Source: Planctomycetota bacterium
Lineage (GTDB): Bacteria > Planctomycetota > Planctomycetia > Gemmatales > Gemmataceae
Reading direction: 5' to 3'
Assembly: GCA_016177925.1 (NCBI GenBank)
Contig: JACOUH010000060.1
Coordinates: 1-36,298, forward strand
DNA length: 36,298 nt
Shown here: positions 23,925 through 31,220 of the stretch, piece after piece
How positions within the stretch are numbered: position 1 is the stretch's first letter
How the letters are laid out: each line of letters begins with the position of its first letter
The notes under the pieces: model-generated
Seen by the model: only the letters and a program-made list of their open reading frames with translations
The model's database searches: none
Told to the model about the DNA's origin: nothing
Translations under genes and position numbers: made by a program

Positions 23925-25657
23925 CGTTGCTCCCTCTTCCGGACATTCGGCTGGCGGAGCGGTTCCTTCCGCAGGGCGATGAACAAGCTGCCGCCGGGGC
24001 TTCGACCGGCACTCTCGTTCTCATTCCGCACGACTTGCCAGGCCGAATCCTTGTCGAGAAAATCTGCGAGTTTCGCATCCGCTCCTCGCTCCAGGACCAC
24101 CAGGTTGACCCGATAGCGGTCGAGTACCTCCCACCACCCCGGGCCACCTGCCAGTGCGTTCAGAACGTCGTCCCAGTGGTCGGCGGAAAAGAGGTGTGGC
24201 TGCATGTAGGCAAGCACCGGCATCCTGTCGGCAGGAAGGGCCCAGACGAGGAAACCGCCCAGTGTCTCGCTGGCCAGGATTCGTCCCTCGAACTGCCCTC
24301 CTGGATAGTGCTTCTGGAGGCCCTGGGCCAGGTCCGGCAACCACTGGCCCGGGTCCTCTTCTCCCCGCAGTTCCTCGGCCAGCCGCCAGGGTGTGCCCCT
24401 GGAAACGATCCGTTCCAGGGCGGGCGGGTGCCCCCGCATCAGCCACTGGACCGGCGAGGACCAGATCAGGGACACCACGATCAGCAGACCAGCCACCAAT
24501 GTCTTGCGAAAGCTGAGGACACTCTGGTAGCCGGCGATGCCGAAGCGCTCCCGGATGGCGGGCCATTCGGACAGCGCCAGCCAGTGTGCAATCGCCACCC
24601 ACCAGGCCAGCATCCCTCGCCAGACACAGGCCGCAAGCGCGAACCCGACTGCCAGCAGGACCTGTGCCACGGTGAGCGGCCGCGGACTCAGGGCCTGGCT
24701 GACGATCAGCAAGATCAACGGGACGAGGAACAGCCAGTGCATCCACAGCCCGAGGCGGAAGTCCACGGACTGCCAGCCGTTCAGCGTCGCCGTGTTGGGA
24801 TCGCGCGCGAGTTGCCAGAGGTCCGCGTACAGTCGTGGTCCTGAGGGGTTGAGCATGGTCGTCCCAACCGAGAGCGCCAGCGCCAGCAGCAAGCGCCTCC
24901 CCGGCACGTCGGCCCACCCCGCCTCGACGAGACGGCCGATCAGGAACACCGCCAGAACGGCTAGCCCCAGGGTAAACGACCAGTGCATGTTCGCCCACAC
25001 GGCCATCAGCAGGGGCACGCCGAGGACCGCTCGGCGCGACAGCACCGGACGGCTCAGGGCAAGCAGCAGGCAGGCGAAGAAAAACTCTCCCACCACCCGC
25101 GGGCTTTGCACGCTCGATGTCAAGAGCGTCAACAAGAAGATGAGAGCGATGCCGGCGCAGGCAAGCGGCATCGATGCGCTGACGCGCCGAAACGCGATCA
25201 GAAGCACGGCCAGGGACGCCACGGCGAGGAGCGCGTGCCCCACCCGCAACATCTCGACGCCGCCCGCCATCCGGCGTTTCTCGTCCCCCCCAGCTAGCAT
25301 CTCGCCGACCCTGTACAACGCGTGGTAGCCGACCTCGGTGAGCCAGGATGAAGAGACAGGGCGATCCGGAGCGGCAAAGGGGGTGAAGGGATCTCCGTGA
25401 GGCAGGCTGCCGTGCTCTGCCGTCCAGCGCCCCAGGGCCAGGTGCCCCCAGACGGCGGGGTGGACCAGCGGCTGGGCGCTGAGGTAGAGCAGCGCGAATG
25501 CCAACAGCCCGGCCGCGACGACATGACTGGCGCGCAGATAGTACGGGGCCAGGGGAGAGTTCGGGTCCGTGAAGTCGAAGCCGGCCCCCAGCGGGGCGTC
25601 CGCCGGCTCTGGCTTCGCGGCCCCGGCCGGTTCAGCCTCGGGGTTCGGAGGATTCAT
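23921..25657 (-). CDS. Multi-pass membrane protein of unknown function
   Basis: This 578-residue protein has a Pro/Ala-rich cytoplasmic start (residues 1-40), then about ten hydrophobic segments up to residue 400 (VVAAGLLAFALLYLSAQPLV, HALLAVASLAVLLIAF, ACAGIALIFLLTLL and others), and a soluble C-terminal domain of about 170 residues. The loop after the first segment (WGHLALGRWTAEHGSLPHGD) resembles loops of GT-C-type transferase relatives; no catalytic motif can be assigned. The downstream gene overlaps by four bases. Coupling with a TMTC-like protein suggests a role in surface glycosylation; this is inference. Confidence 0.82.
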   Translation of the reverse strand: MNPPNPEAEPAGAAKPEPADAPLGAGFDFTDPNSPLAPYYLRASHVVAAGLLAFALLYLSAQPLVHPAVWGHLALGRWTAEHGSLPHGDPFTPFAAPDRPVSSSWLTEVGYHALYRVGEMLAGGDEKRRMAGGVEMLRVGHALLAVASLAVLLIAFRRVSASMPLACAGIALIFLLTLLTSSVQSPRVVGEFFFACLLLALSRPVLSRRAVLGVPLLMAVWANMHWSFTLGLAVLAVFLIGRLVEAGWADVPGRRLLLALALSVGTTMLNPSGPRLYADLWQLARDPNTATLNGWQSVDFRLGLWMHWLFLVPLILLIVSQALSPRPLTVAQVLLAVGFALAACVWRGMLAWWVAIAHWLALSEWPAIRERFGIAGYQSVLSFRKTLVAGLLIVVSLIWSSPVQWLMRGHPPALERIVSRGTPWRLAEELRGEEDPGQWLPDLAQGLQKHYPGGQFEGRILASETLGGFLVWALPADRMPVLAYMQPHLFSADHWDDVLNALAGGPGWWEVLDRYRVNLVVLERGADAKLADFLDKDSAWQVVRNENESAGRSPGGSLFIALRKEPLRQPNVRKREQR

Positions 25658-25748
25658 GGTCCGCGACAGGCCGAAACGAGAAACGAGTCCAGCGTCCGAT
25701 CGTCGTGTAGCCGCGAGCCTCGGGCGAGCGTGACGCTCAGGACTTTGC

Positions 25749-25855
25749 GACCCAACCCCTCCCCCCGGCCCCCTCCCCGAAACGGAGAGGGGGAGACAGA
25801 CAGGGATTGCACCCCCTCTCCTTGCAGGGGAGGGGGCCGGGGGAGGGGTTGGGTC
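25749..25855. repeat. Long C/G-rich inverted repeat
   Basis: Arms 25749-25778 and 25827-25855 are 30 and 29 bases, identical apart from one extra C, with cores of GACCCAACCCCTCCCCC and its complement. The loop contains a second pairing, CCCCGAAACGGAGAGGGGG. It stands in the 230-base gap between two minus-strand genes, where it may end the WD40/PPC transcript. Confidence 0.88.
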
Positions 25856-25886
25856 CGGTGGTCCTCACGCTGCATCGTTGGCGCGA

Positions 25887-28800
25887 TCATCTTACGACTT
25901 TCAGGAGCACCGACCGAGCGGCATGCTCGGTGTTGTTCTGTTCGTGACGCGCCAGCACGACGAAGGGATGCTCCGTCGGCCGCACCCACGGCTCACAGTA
26001 GATCTCGATGGTCCGCGTCGACTCGCCGGGAATGACCAGGATGCCGTTCAGTCCGACGTCGAGCACGCGGACGCCGTGCGGCAGACCGCGCACGTCGAGC
26101 GGCACACGTCCCTTGAAGCCGTTGCGCCGTTCGATCCGTACCGTCAGGCGCACCTTCCCGCCGGGCCGCACCGTCACCTCCGCTTGTTCCGTCGTCGTGA
26201 CGAGGACGCCGGCCGGCACGACGCGCGGCAGTCCCCCCGTCGCCTCGCGCACCACGTCCTTGCCCGCAATCCGGGCACGGGCCACGAGCTTCAACGGGCT
26301 CCCCTTCACCGGGCTCGATGCCCCTGCCTCGGCGTACAGCGCGAACGACGTGCTGGTCTCACCGGCGGGAATGCTGGTCGCCGGGGCACGGAAACCAGGC
26401 GGAAGGTTCTCGATTTTAAGAGCGATCTCCTCCTCGAAGCCGTCGCGGCGGTCGACGTTGACGCTCACCGGGAGGGCACCGCCCTGCCAGACCGCGGGCG
26501 CCGGTGGGTTGAAGCTGACGCTGAAGTCGGGGCGCGGCCGGCGCAGTGTCAGACGGTAGGCGTGCTGGTTGCTGCCCTGGCCGCGGGCATCGCTGATGCG
26601 CACCTGATAGTCGCCGTCGGCCGGCGGGTCGAAGCGCAGGAACGAGTCCTTGCCGAAGCGCGCGCCGCCGTCGTCATTGCGATAGAAGAGAGTGACGAGC
26701 GGCAGGCCGTTGGGCGGGAACGGCGCCCCCGGCGGATGGAGCGTCACCTTGTACATCGGCGTCCCCATGCTGAGCTGCCCCGGCGTCGAACCGAGGTAGC
26801 CCTTGCGCCGCCCGCCCTCGCTGAAGAACTGGCAGTCGTCGTCGGGGTTGCGCGGCAGGGTGTGGATGCGGAGCAACTCGCTGCCGACATAGAGGTAATC
26901 GTTGATCGCCAGCTCGCCCCACGTCTCCAGGCGGATGCCCGGTCCGACGGAATCGTGGTCACGGAAGGTTGTGTAGGTCTTCGCCACGCTCCGCAGCACC
27001 GCCCACGGCACCGGGTTCCCTTTACCATCCTGAATCTCGATGAAGGAGTCGAGCGGCGAGCCAAGGCGGCGAGCCTCCACGTCCAGCAGCAGCGGTTCTC
27101 TCTTCTTCGCCGTGAAACGCCAGGTGTCGGACGCCCCGGCGGTGCGGAGGCGGCCGTCGGCTGTCGCATCGAGGGGGATCGTTCCCACCACAGGTTTCCC
27201 CTCGTGCCACGGCTGTGACAGCCGTGGTACCACGTCGGGGAACTCGCCGACGACCACGCTCGCCTCGCCGAGTGGTTTGCCCAGCGAAGTCGACAGCGGC
27301 AGCGGCACGCGCGAGCCGACGGCGGCGTCAGGAGGCACCTTCACCTTGACGGAGCGGAGATCGCCCAGATGGACGCCCTCGACGGCGACTTCCGCCTCGC
27401 CGCCGCGGCGCACGCCAAGCGGAAAGACGGAAGTCACGACGGGGACTTTCCCGACGTGCAACCGATAGGTGGCACCCCCGCGATAGTCGCGGTCGCGCAC
27501 CCCAAGCGCGTAAGTCCCGGCCGCGGCGCAGGTATGCCCCAGGACGCTGCTGGTGCTCTCGGCCAGGGTTTGCCCGTCGGGACCGACCAGTTCGAGGACT
27601 GGCTCCAACACTCCACCGTTCGACTTCTGCACCAGCACGCCGACCTGCTGTCCTTCCTTCGCCTCGAAGCGGAACCAGTCGACCTGTCCGGCCCGGTCAA
27701 GGGCCCCGACGACGGTGGTCGACAGGACGATCTTCTGCCCCGTGCGCGGCGAGTCATTGGGCTCAACCTCTGTCGTCGCGTCGAACAGGTCAACGGTAAA
27801 CGGCAGCGCCTTCGACTCGCCGGCCTCGTTCTTCAGCTTGACCTGGTAGACACCGGCCGGCGTGTCCGGCGGGAACGTCAATCGGAAGCGGGCGGGGCCG
27901 GTCCCGCCAGACTCGCCCCGCTCTCGCGTCGCCGTGACGCCGGGGTAGCTGACGACCACTCCCATCACGGCGTCGGGTCGGTCGACCTCGAAGGTGACGG
28001 CCAGCGGCTTGCCGCGCGCCCCGGCAGTCGGGCTGAGTTTCTTCAGCACGGGCGGCTTCGGCTTGATCGGCAGCGGCTGAGCCTGGACCTTGCCTGTCGT
28101 GGCCTCGAGCAGGACGAGCGCCCCGTCGTAGCGGCCGATGGCGAGCTGCTGCTGATCGGGCCGAACGGCGAGAGCGAGCGGCGTCTCCGGCTGGAGGTCG
28201 TAGACCTTGTGCTCGATCATCCTCTCGGCGTCCCACGCCTTGCAGCGGCGATCCTCGCCCAGCGAGTAGAGCGTCTTGCCGTCCGTCGCGTAGACCAGGC
28301 GCGTCACCGGCCCCTCGTGGGCGAAGACGGAATGGACGATCCGTCCCCCGTCGCGGTCGACCTGCCAGACGCGGATGCTCTTGTCGACACCGCCCGCCGC
28401 GACGTGTTTGCCGTCCGGGCCCCAGGCGACCGCGTAGACCCAGTCGGTCGACTCGCCGAGCGAGTAGAGGCGCGTGCCGGTGGCGACGTCCCAGACCTTG
28501 ACGGTACGGTCGGCCGAGGCGGAGGCGAGGAGCTTGCCGTCCGGACTGAACGCCAGGCCATAGACCGCATCGCTGTGGTCCTTCAGGTCGCGCAACAGTT
28601 TGCTCGTCCCAACGTCCCAGAGCTTGACAAGACGATCGTAGCCGGCGGTTGCCAGCATCTTGCCGTCCGGGCTGAAGATCGCCGCGTAGATCGCATCGGA
28701 ATGCCCCTTCAGAAGGGAAGCAGTTTGGGCGCGGGGGGGTGGCATGCTTTCGCCGCGAAAGCATGCCACACGGCCGACGGGATAGAGCAGCAATTCGCCG

Positions 28801-29411
28801 GCAGTGCCGACCTCGCCACCGGCCACGGCGAGGTGTCCCCCCGAGCGGCTGAAGGCGAGCACCGTCACTTTTCCGCCGGGCCCGGCGAGGCGTCCGCGGA
28901 CTTCGCCGTCCTTGGGATCGATCAACAGTACCTCGTGCTGACCGCCGGCCGCCAGGGTGGCGCCGTCGGGGTCGTAGGCGAGGGCGGCGACCGGGGCCGC
29001 GAGCTTCCGCCGCGCCGCGATGGCCGGCAGCAGCACGCCGACGGAAGAGGTGTCATCCTTGGCACCGGCGGCGATCCAGGTGCGCAGGACGGGGATCTCT
29101 TCGGGTTTGGGGTGCTGTTTCGCCCTTTTGGGAGGCATCTTGGGTGCTGCCTTGCCTTCGACCATGAGGACGATGCGGCTCTCGTTCGGCTTGCCCGGCA
29201 TGAGCACGGCGCCGTTGTCGCCGCCGGCGAGAAGGCCCTTGTAGCTGTCGAGGCTCAGTCCGCCGTCGGGGTCCGTGGCAGGGTGGCACTCGACGCAGTA
29301 GCGGGCGAAGAACGGCCGGACCTGTTTGGCGTAGCTGGGCGCCTCCTGGGCCGGCGCGGACACGGTAATCAGCAGCAAGGCGGGCAGAGGGATCGCGGAG
29401 CGGCGGTTCAT
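25887..29411 (-). CDS. Secreted cytochrome-like, WD40 and PPC multidomain protein
   Basis: This 1174-residue protein has a signal peptide (residues 1-22, ending PAQ). Next comes a planctomycete cytochrome-type domain with heme motif CVECH (39-43) and a later KMPPK that may supply the second heme ligand. WD40 repeats follow at about 140-430 (DHSDAVYGLAFSPDGKLLAS, DRTVKVWDVATG). After that come Ig-like and PPC (pre-peptidase C-terminal) segments, for example DRAGQVDWFRFEAKEGQQVG, then DGDYQVRISDARG. This architecture is typical of planctomycetes; its role outside the cytoplasm is unknown. Residues around 215-225 are encoded by a perfect palindrome (28739-28769) that looks like an inserted repeat. 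The DAHP synthase gene lies upstream, on the same strand. Confidence 0.9.
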   Translation of the reverse strand: MNRRSAIPLPALLLITVSAPAQEAPSYAKQVRPFFARYCVECHPATDPDGGLSLDSYKGLLAGGDNGAVLMPGKPNESRIVLMVEGKAAPKMPPKRAKQHPKPEEIPVLRTWIAAGAKDDTSSVGVLLPAIAARRKLAAPVAALAYDPDGATLAAGGQHEVLLIDPKDGEVRGRLAGPGGKVTVLAFSRSGGHLAVAGGEVGTAGELLLYPVGRVACFRGESMPPPRAQTASLLKGHSDAIYAAIFSPDGKMLATAGYDRLVKLWDVGTSKLLRDLKDHSDAVYGLAFSPDGKLLASASADRTVKVWDVATGTRLYSLGESTDWVYAVAWGPDGKHVAAGGVDKSIRVWQVDRDGGRIVHSVFAHEGPVTRLVYATDGKTLYSLGEDRRCKAWDAERMIEHKVYDLQPETPLALAVRPDQQQLAIGRYDGALVLLEATTGKVQAQPLPIKPKPPVLKKLSPTAGARGKPLAVTFEVDRPDAVMGVVVSYPGVTATRERGESGGTGPARFRLTFPPDTPAGVYQVKLKNEAGESKALPFTVDLFDATTEVEPNDSPRTGQKIVLSTTVVGALDRAGQVDWFRFEAKEGQQVGVLVQKSNGGVLEPVLELVGPDGQTLAESTSSVLGHTCAAAGTYALGVRDRDYRGGATYRLHVGKVPVVTSVFPLGVRRGGEAEVAVEGVHLGDLRSVKVKVPPDAAVGSRVPLPLSTSLGKPLGEASVVVGEFPDVVPRLSQPWHEGKPVVGTIPLDATADGRLRTAGASDTWRFTAKKREPLLLDVEARRLGSPLDSFIEIQDGKGNPVPWAVLRSVAKTYTTFRDHDSVGPGIRLETWGELAINDYLYVGSELLRIHTLPRNPDDDCQFFSEGGRRKGYLGSTPGQLSMGTPMYKVTLHPPGAPFPPNGLPLVTLFYRNDDGGARFGKDSFLRFDPPADGDYQVRISDARGQGSNQHAYRLTLRRPRPDFSVSFNPPAPAVWQGGALPVSVNVDRRDGFEEEIALKIENLPPGFRAPATSIPAGETSTSFALYAEAGASSPVKGSPLKLVARARIAGKDVVREATGGLPRVVPAGVLVTTTEQAEVTVRPGGKVRLTVRIERRNGFKGRVPLDVRGLPHGVRVLDVGLNGILVIPGESTRTIEIYCEPWVRPTEHPFVVLARHEQNNTEHAARSVLLKVVR
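28739..28769. repeat. Perfect palindrome inside the WD40/PPC reading frame
   Basis: Arms 28739-28753 and 28755-28769 are 15 bases, perfectly paired about one base. The outer GTGGCATGCTT is shared with the intergenic repeat at 846-934. It encodes roughly VACFRGESMP on the minus strand, between WD40 segments, without breaking the frame. Confidence 0.85.
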
Positions 29412-29423
29412 GGCATTACTCCG

Positions 29424-29543
29424 GCGAACGGCCGGCGTCAGCCGGCTGGTGCATCATCCAGTCTCTGACTGCGTGGCGTACCAGCCGGCTGACGCCGGCC
29501 GTTCGCCCGTCAGTTGACCAGCCGGCTGACGCCGGCCGTTCGC
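29424..29543. repeat. Three copies of a 27-base GCCGGCTGACGCCGGC element
   Basis: Copy 1 at 29424-29450 is inverted relative to copies 2 (29480-29506) and 3 (29517-29543); all three have the same 27 bases. Copies 2 and 3 are direct repeats, each followed by a GTCAGTTGA-like tail, and the tail of copy 3 contains the last codons and stop of the DAHP synthase gene. The group fills the gap between the WD40/PPC and DAHP synthase genes. Confidence 0.9.
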
Positions 29544-29547
29544 CCGG

Positions 29548-30564
29548 TCAGTTGATCGTGCGGCCCAGCGGCTCGGCGAGGCGACGCAGCCAATCGAGCA
29601 GCCGGCCGAAGCCGGCGAAGTTGAGCGACTGGGCACCGTCGGAGAGAGCGCGGTCGGGGTCGGGGTGGACCTCGATCAACAGGCCGTCGGCGCCGGCGGC
29701 GAGCGCAGCCAGCGCCATTGCCGGCACGTAGTCGCGCTTGCCGGTGCCGTGGCTGGGGTCGACCAGGATCGGCAAGTGCGACAGGTGCTTGACCGGCGGA
29801 ATCACCGACAGGTCGAGCGTGTTGCGGCTGTGGTCCGAGAACGTGCGGACGCCGCGCTCGCACAACACGACATTGTAATTGCCGCCGGCCATCACGTACT
29901 CGGCGGCCATCAGCCACTCTTCGAGCGTCGCCGACAGGCCCCGCTTGAGCAGCACCGGCTTGGACGTCAGGGCGACGCGCTTGAGCAGACTGAAGTTCTG
30001 CATGTTGCGCGTGCCGATCTGGATGATGTCGGCGGCCTGCTCGACGGCATCGGCGTTGTCGGTGTCCATCAGCTCGGTGACGACCCCGATGCCGGTACGC
30101 TGCCGCGCTCGGGCAAGGATCTCCAGGCCCTCCAGACCCATGCCCTGGAAAGAGTAGGGACTGCTGCGCGGTTTGAACGCGCCGGCCCGCATCAGCCGCA
30201 CTCCCTTCGAGACGAGGAAGTCGGCCGTGCGCAGGATCATCTCCTCATTCTCGACCGAGCAGGGGCCCGCGATAAGCGTGAACGTGCCGGGCCCGACCGT
30301 CGTCTGCGTCGTGCGGACATACGTATCGGCGGCGTGCATCTCACGGCTGGCGAGCTTGTAAGGCTTGGTGACGCGGAGCAACTCCTCGACGCCCGGCAGC
30401 ACCTCGAGCGAGCGCGGATCGACGGCGCTGAGGTTGCCCGTGATGCCAATCGCCGTGCGCGTTGAACCGGGCATGGGGTGCGCCGTCAGGTTCATGCGCC
30501 GGATGGCGGCGACGACGGCGTCGATCTGTTCCGCCGTGGCTTGGCGGTTCATGACGACGAGCAT
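29548..30564 (-). CDS. aroF: 3-deoxy-7-phosphoheptulonate (DAHP) synthase, type I-beta
   Basis: This 338-residue enzyme catalyses the first step of the shikimate pathway, joining phosphoenolpyruvate and erythrose 4-phosphate. Residues 1-70 form the small ferredoxin-like regulatory domain of this subtype (MLVVMNRQATAEQIDAVVAA). The barrel follows with AGPCSVEN, the phosphate-binding KPRSSPYSFQG, LMDTDNADAVEQAADIIQIG, VLLKRG and the metal-site VDPSHGTGKRDYV. Length is exactly that usual for the family. The ATG at 30564 has AGGAG 8 bases upstream; the frame is open further upstream but without family similarity. The symbol aroF is the usual one for this subtype in many genomes. Confidence 0.95.
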   Translation of the reverse strand: MLVVMNRQATAEQIDAVVAAIRRMNLTAHPMPGSTRTAIGITGNLSAVDPRSLEVLPGVEELLRVTKPYKLASREMHAADTYVRTTQTTVGPGTFTLIAGPCSVENEEMILRTADFLVSKGVRLMRAGAFKPRSSPYSFQGMGLEGLEILARARQRTGIGVVTELMDTDNADAVEQAADIIQIGTRNMQNFSLLKRVALTSKPVLLKRGLSATLEEWLMAAEYVMAGGNYNVVLCERGVRTFSDHSRNTLDLSVIPPVKHLSHLPILVDPSHGTGKRDYVPAMALAALAAGADGLLIEVHPDPDRALSDGAQSLNFAGFGRLLDWLRRLAEPLGRTIN

Positions 30565-30800
30565 GGAGGAGGCTCCTCTCGCTTTCTCCTCTCGCGAAGG
30601 AGAGGGAGGAAGAATGCGTCGGCGGGCGCTATTGTGTGAGGATAGCAGGCCAGACGCGCCGAAGCAAAACGACTCCGCCCACAACTCGGTGGTTCCGCGC
30701 TGGAGCCGATTCTGGTGAAAGGGAACCTTGAAATCTGCAATCGAAAATCTACAATCGAAAAATCTCCACCAAATGCCCCTGAGAGGAAGGAGAATAGTGG

Positions 30801-31145
30801 ATGAAGAGACCGGCGCAAATCCTGTTCCTGGCAGTGCTCCTAGCGGGATGCACGGACCGAGGCGGGAAGAACGTGCCCCCCAACCGTCCGGAGAAGGACG
30901 TTCAGGCGTACGTGACGATCTATGTCCCGGGAATGACCTGAGCGTCTTGCCCGGACGCGGTCCAAGGCAAGTTAGCCGCTCTACCGTGGGTAGAGTATCG
31001 CACGATCGAGCCAGACGGGGAAACGAAGCAGGTCAAGTTCGGGGTCAACGATAGGAAGAGTTTCAGCGTCGAGGCGCTGACCGAGGCGCTGGGGCCGCGT
31101 TATGGCAAGGGGATGGAAGTCGTCCAGGGCCCCGAGCCGAAATGA
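30801..31145 (+). CDS. Probable selenoprotein: heavy-metal-associated (HMA) lipoprotein
   Basis: Read with TGA 30939-30941 as selenocysteine, this is a 114-residue protein. Residues 1-17 form a lipoprotein signal with lipobox LLAGC (Cys17), so it should be anchored outside the cytoplasm. Residues 37-105 are an HMA (MerP/CopZ-like) domain: VTIYVPGMT, Sec47, A-S-Cys50, PDAVQGKLAALPWVEY, then KQVKFGV and SVEALTEALG. In the family the motif is GMTCxxC; here Sec replaces the first metal-binding Cys exactly. The frame continues to TGA 31143 with no other stop. ATG 30801 has AGGAG 8 bases upstream. A two-part hairpin follows the TGA. Ordinary annotation would miss the gene or call a 46-residue fragment. 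No metal transporter is adjacent. Confidence 0.85.
30939..30941 (+). other. In-frame TGA read as selenocysteine (residue 47)
   Basis: Context is GGA ATG ACC TGA GCG TCT TGC, i.e. G-M-T-Sec-A-S-C. It is the only stop before the final TGA and occupies the position of an invariant metal-binding Cys. Confidence 0.82.
30946..30971 (+). promoter_or_regulatory. Candidate bacterial SECIS hairpin (HMA lipoprotein gene)
   Basis: The lower stem CTTGCC (30946-30951) pairs with GGCAAG (30966-30971). A small internal loop (C against AA) separates it from an upper stem GGAC (30953-30956) with GTCC (30960-30963), closed by a GCG loop whose first base is G. That G lies 16 bases after the TGA, at the short end of the known range. 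Bulged stems with a G in the apical loop are typical of bacterial SECIS elements. Confidence 0.75.
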
Positions 31146-31158
31146 ATCCTGCCGCACC

Positions 31159-31210
31159 AGCCCGACGCGCCAGCAAGGGACGACTTTAATCCTCGCTTGC
31201 GCGTCGGGCT
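31159..31210. repeat. Inverted repeat of the AGCCCGACGCGCCAGC family
   Basis: Arms 31159-31174 and 31195-31210 (16 bases, one mismatch). It stands between the convergent HMA-lipoprotein and PPC-protein genes and could terminate both transcripts. Core and flank AAGGGA relate it to the element at 21868-21919. Confidence 0.85.
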
Positions 31211-31220
31211 AATCAACCGA

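Noticed and set aside
27369-29468. 699-codon open frame on the plus strand
   Set aside because: Antisense to the WD40/PPC gene, low-complexity Arg/Gly/Val content, no recognisable domain.
30801-31145. Treating the HMA gene as a pseudogene cut by a nonsense mutation
   Set aside because: There is one stop only, it replaces precisely an invariant Cys, the rest of the domain is intact, and a SECIS-like hairpin follows. A random nonsense mutation would not be expected to meet all of these.
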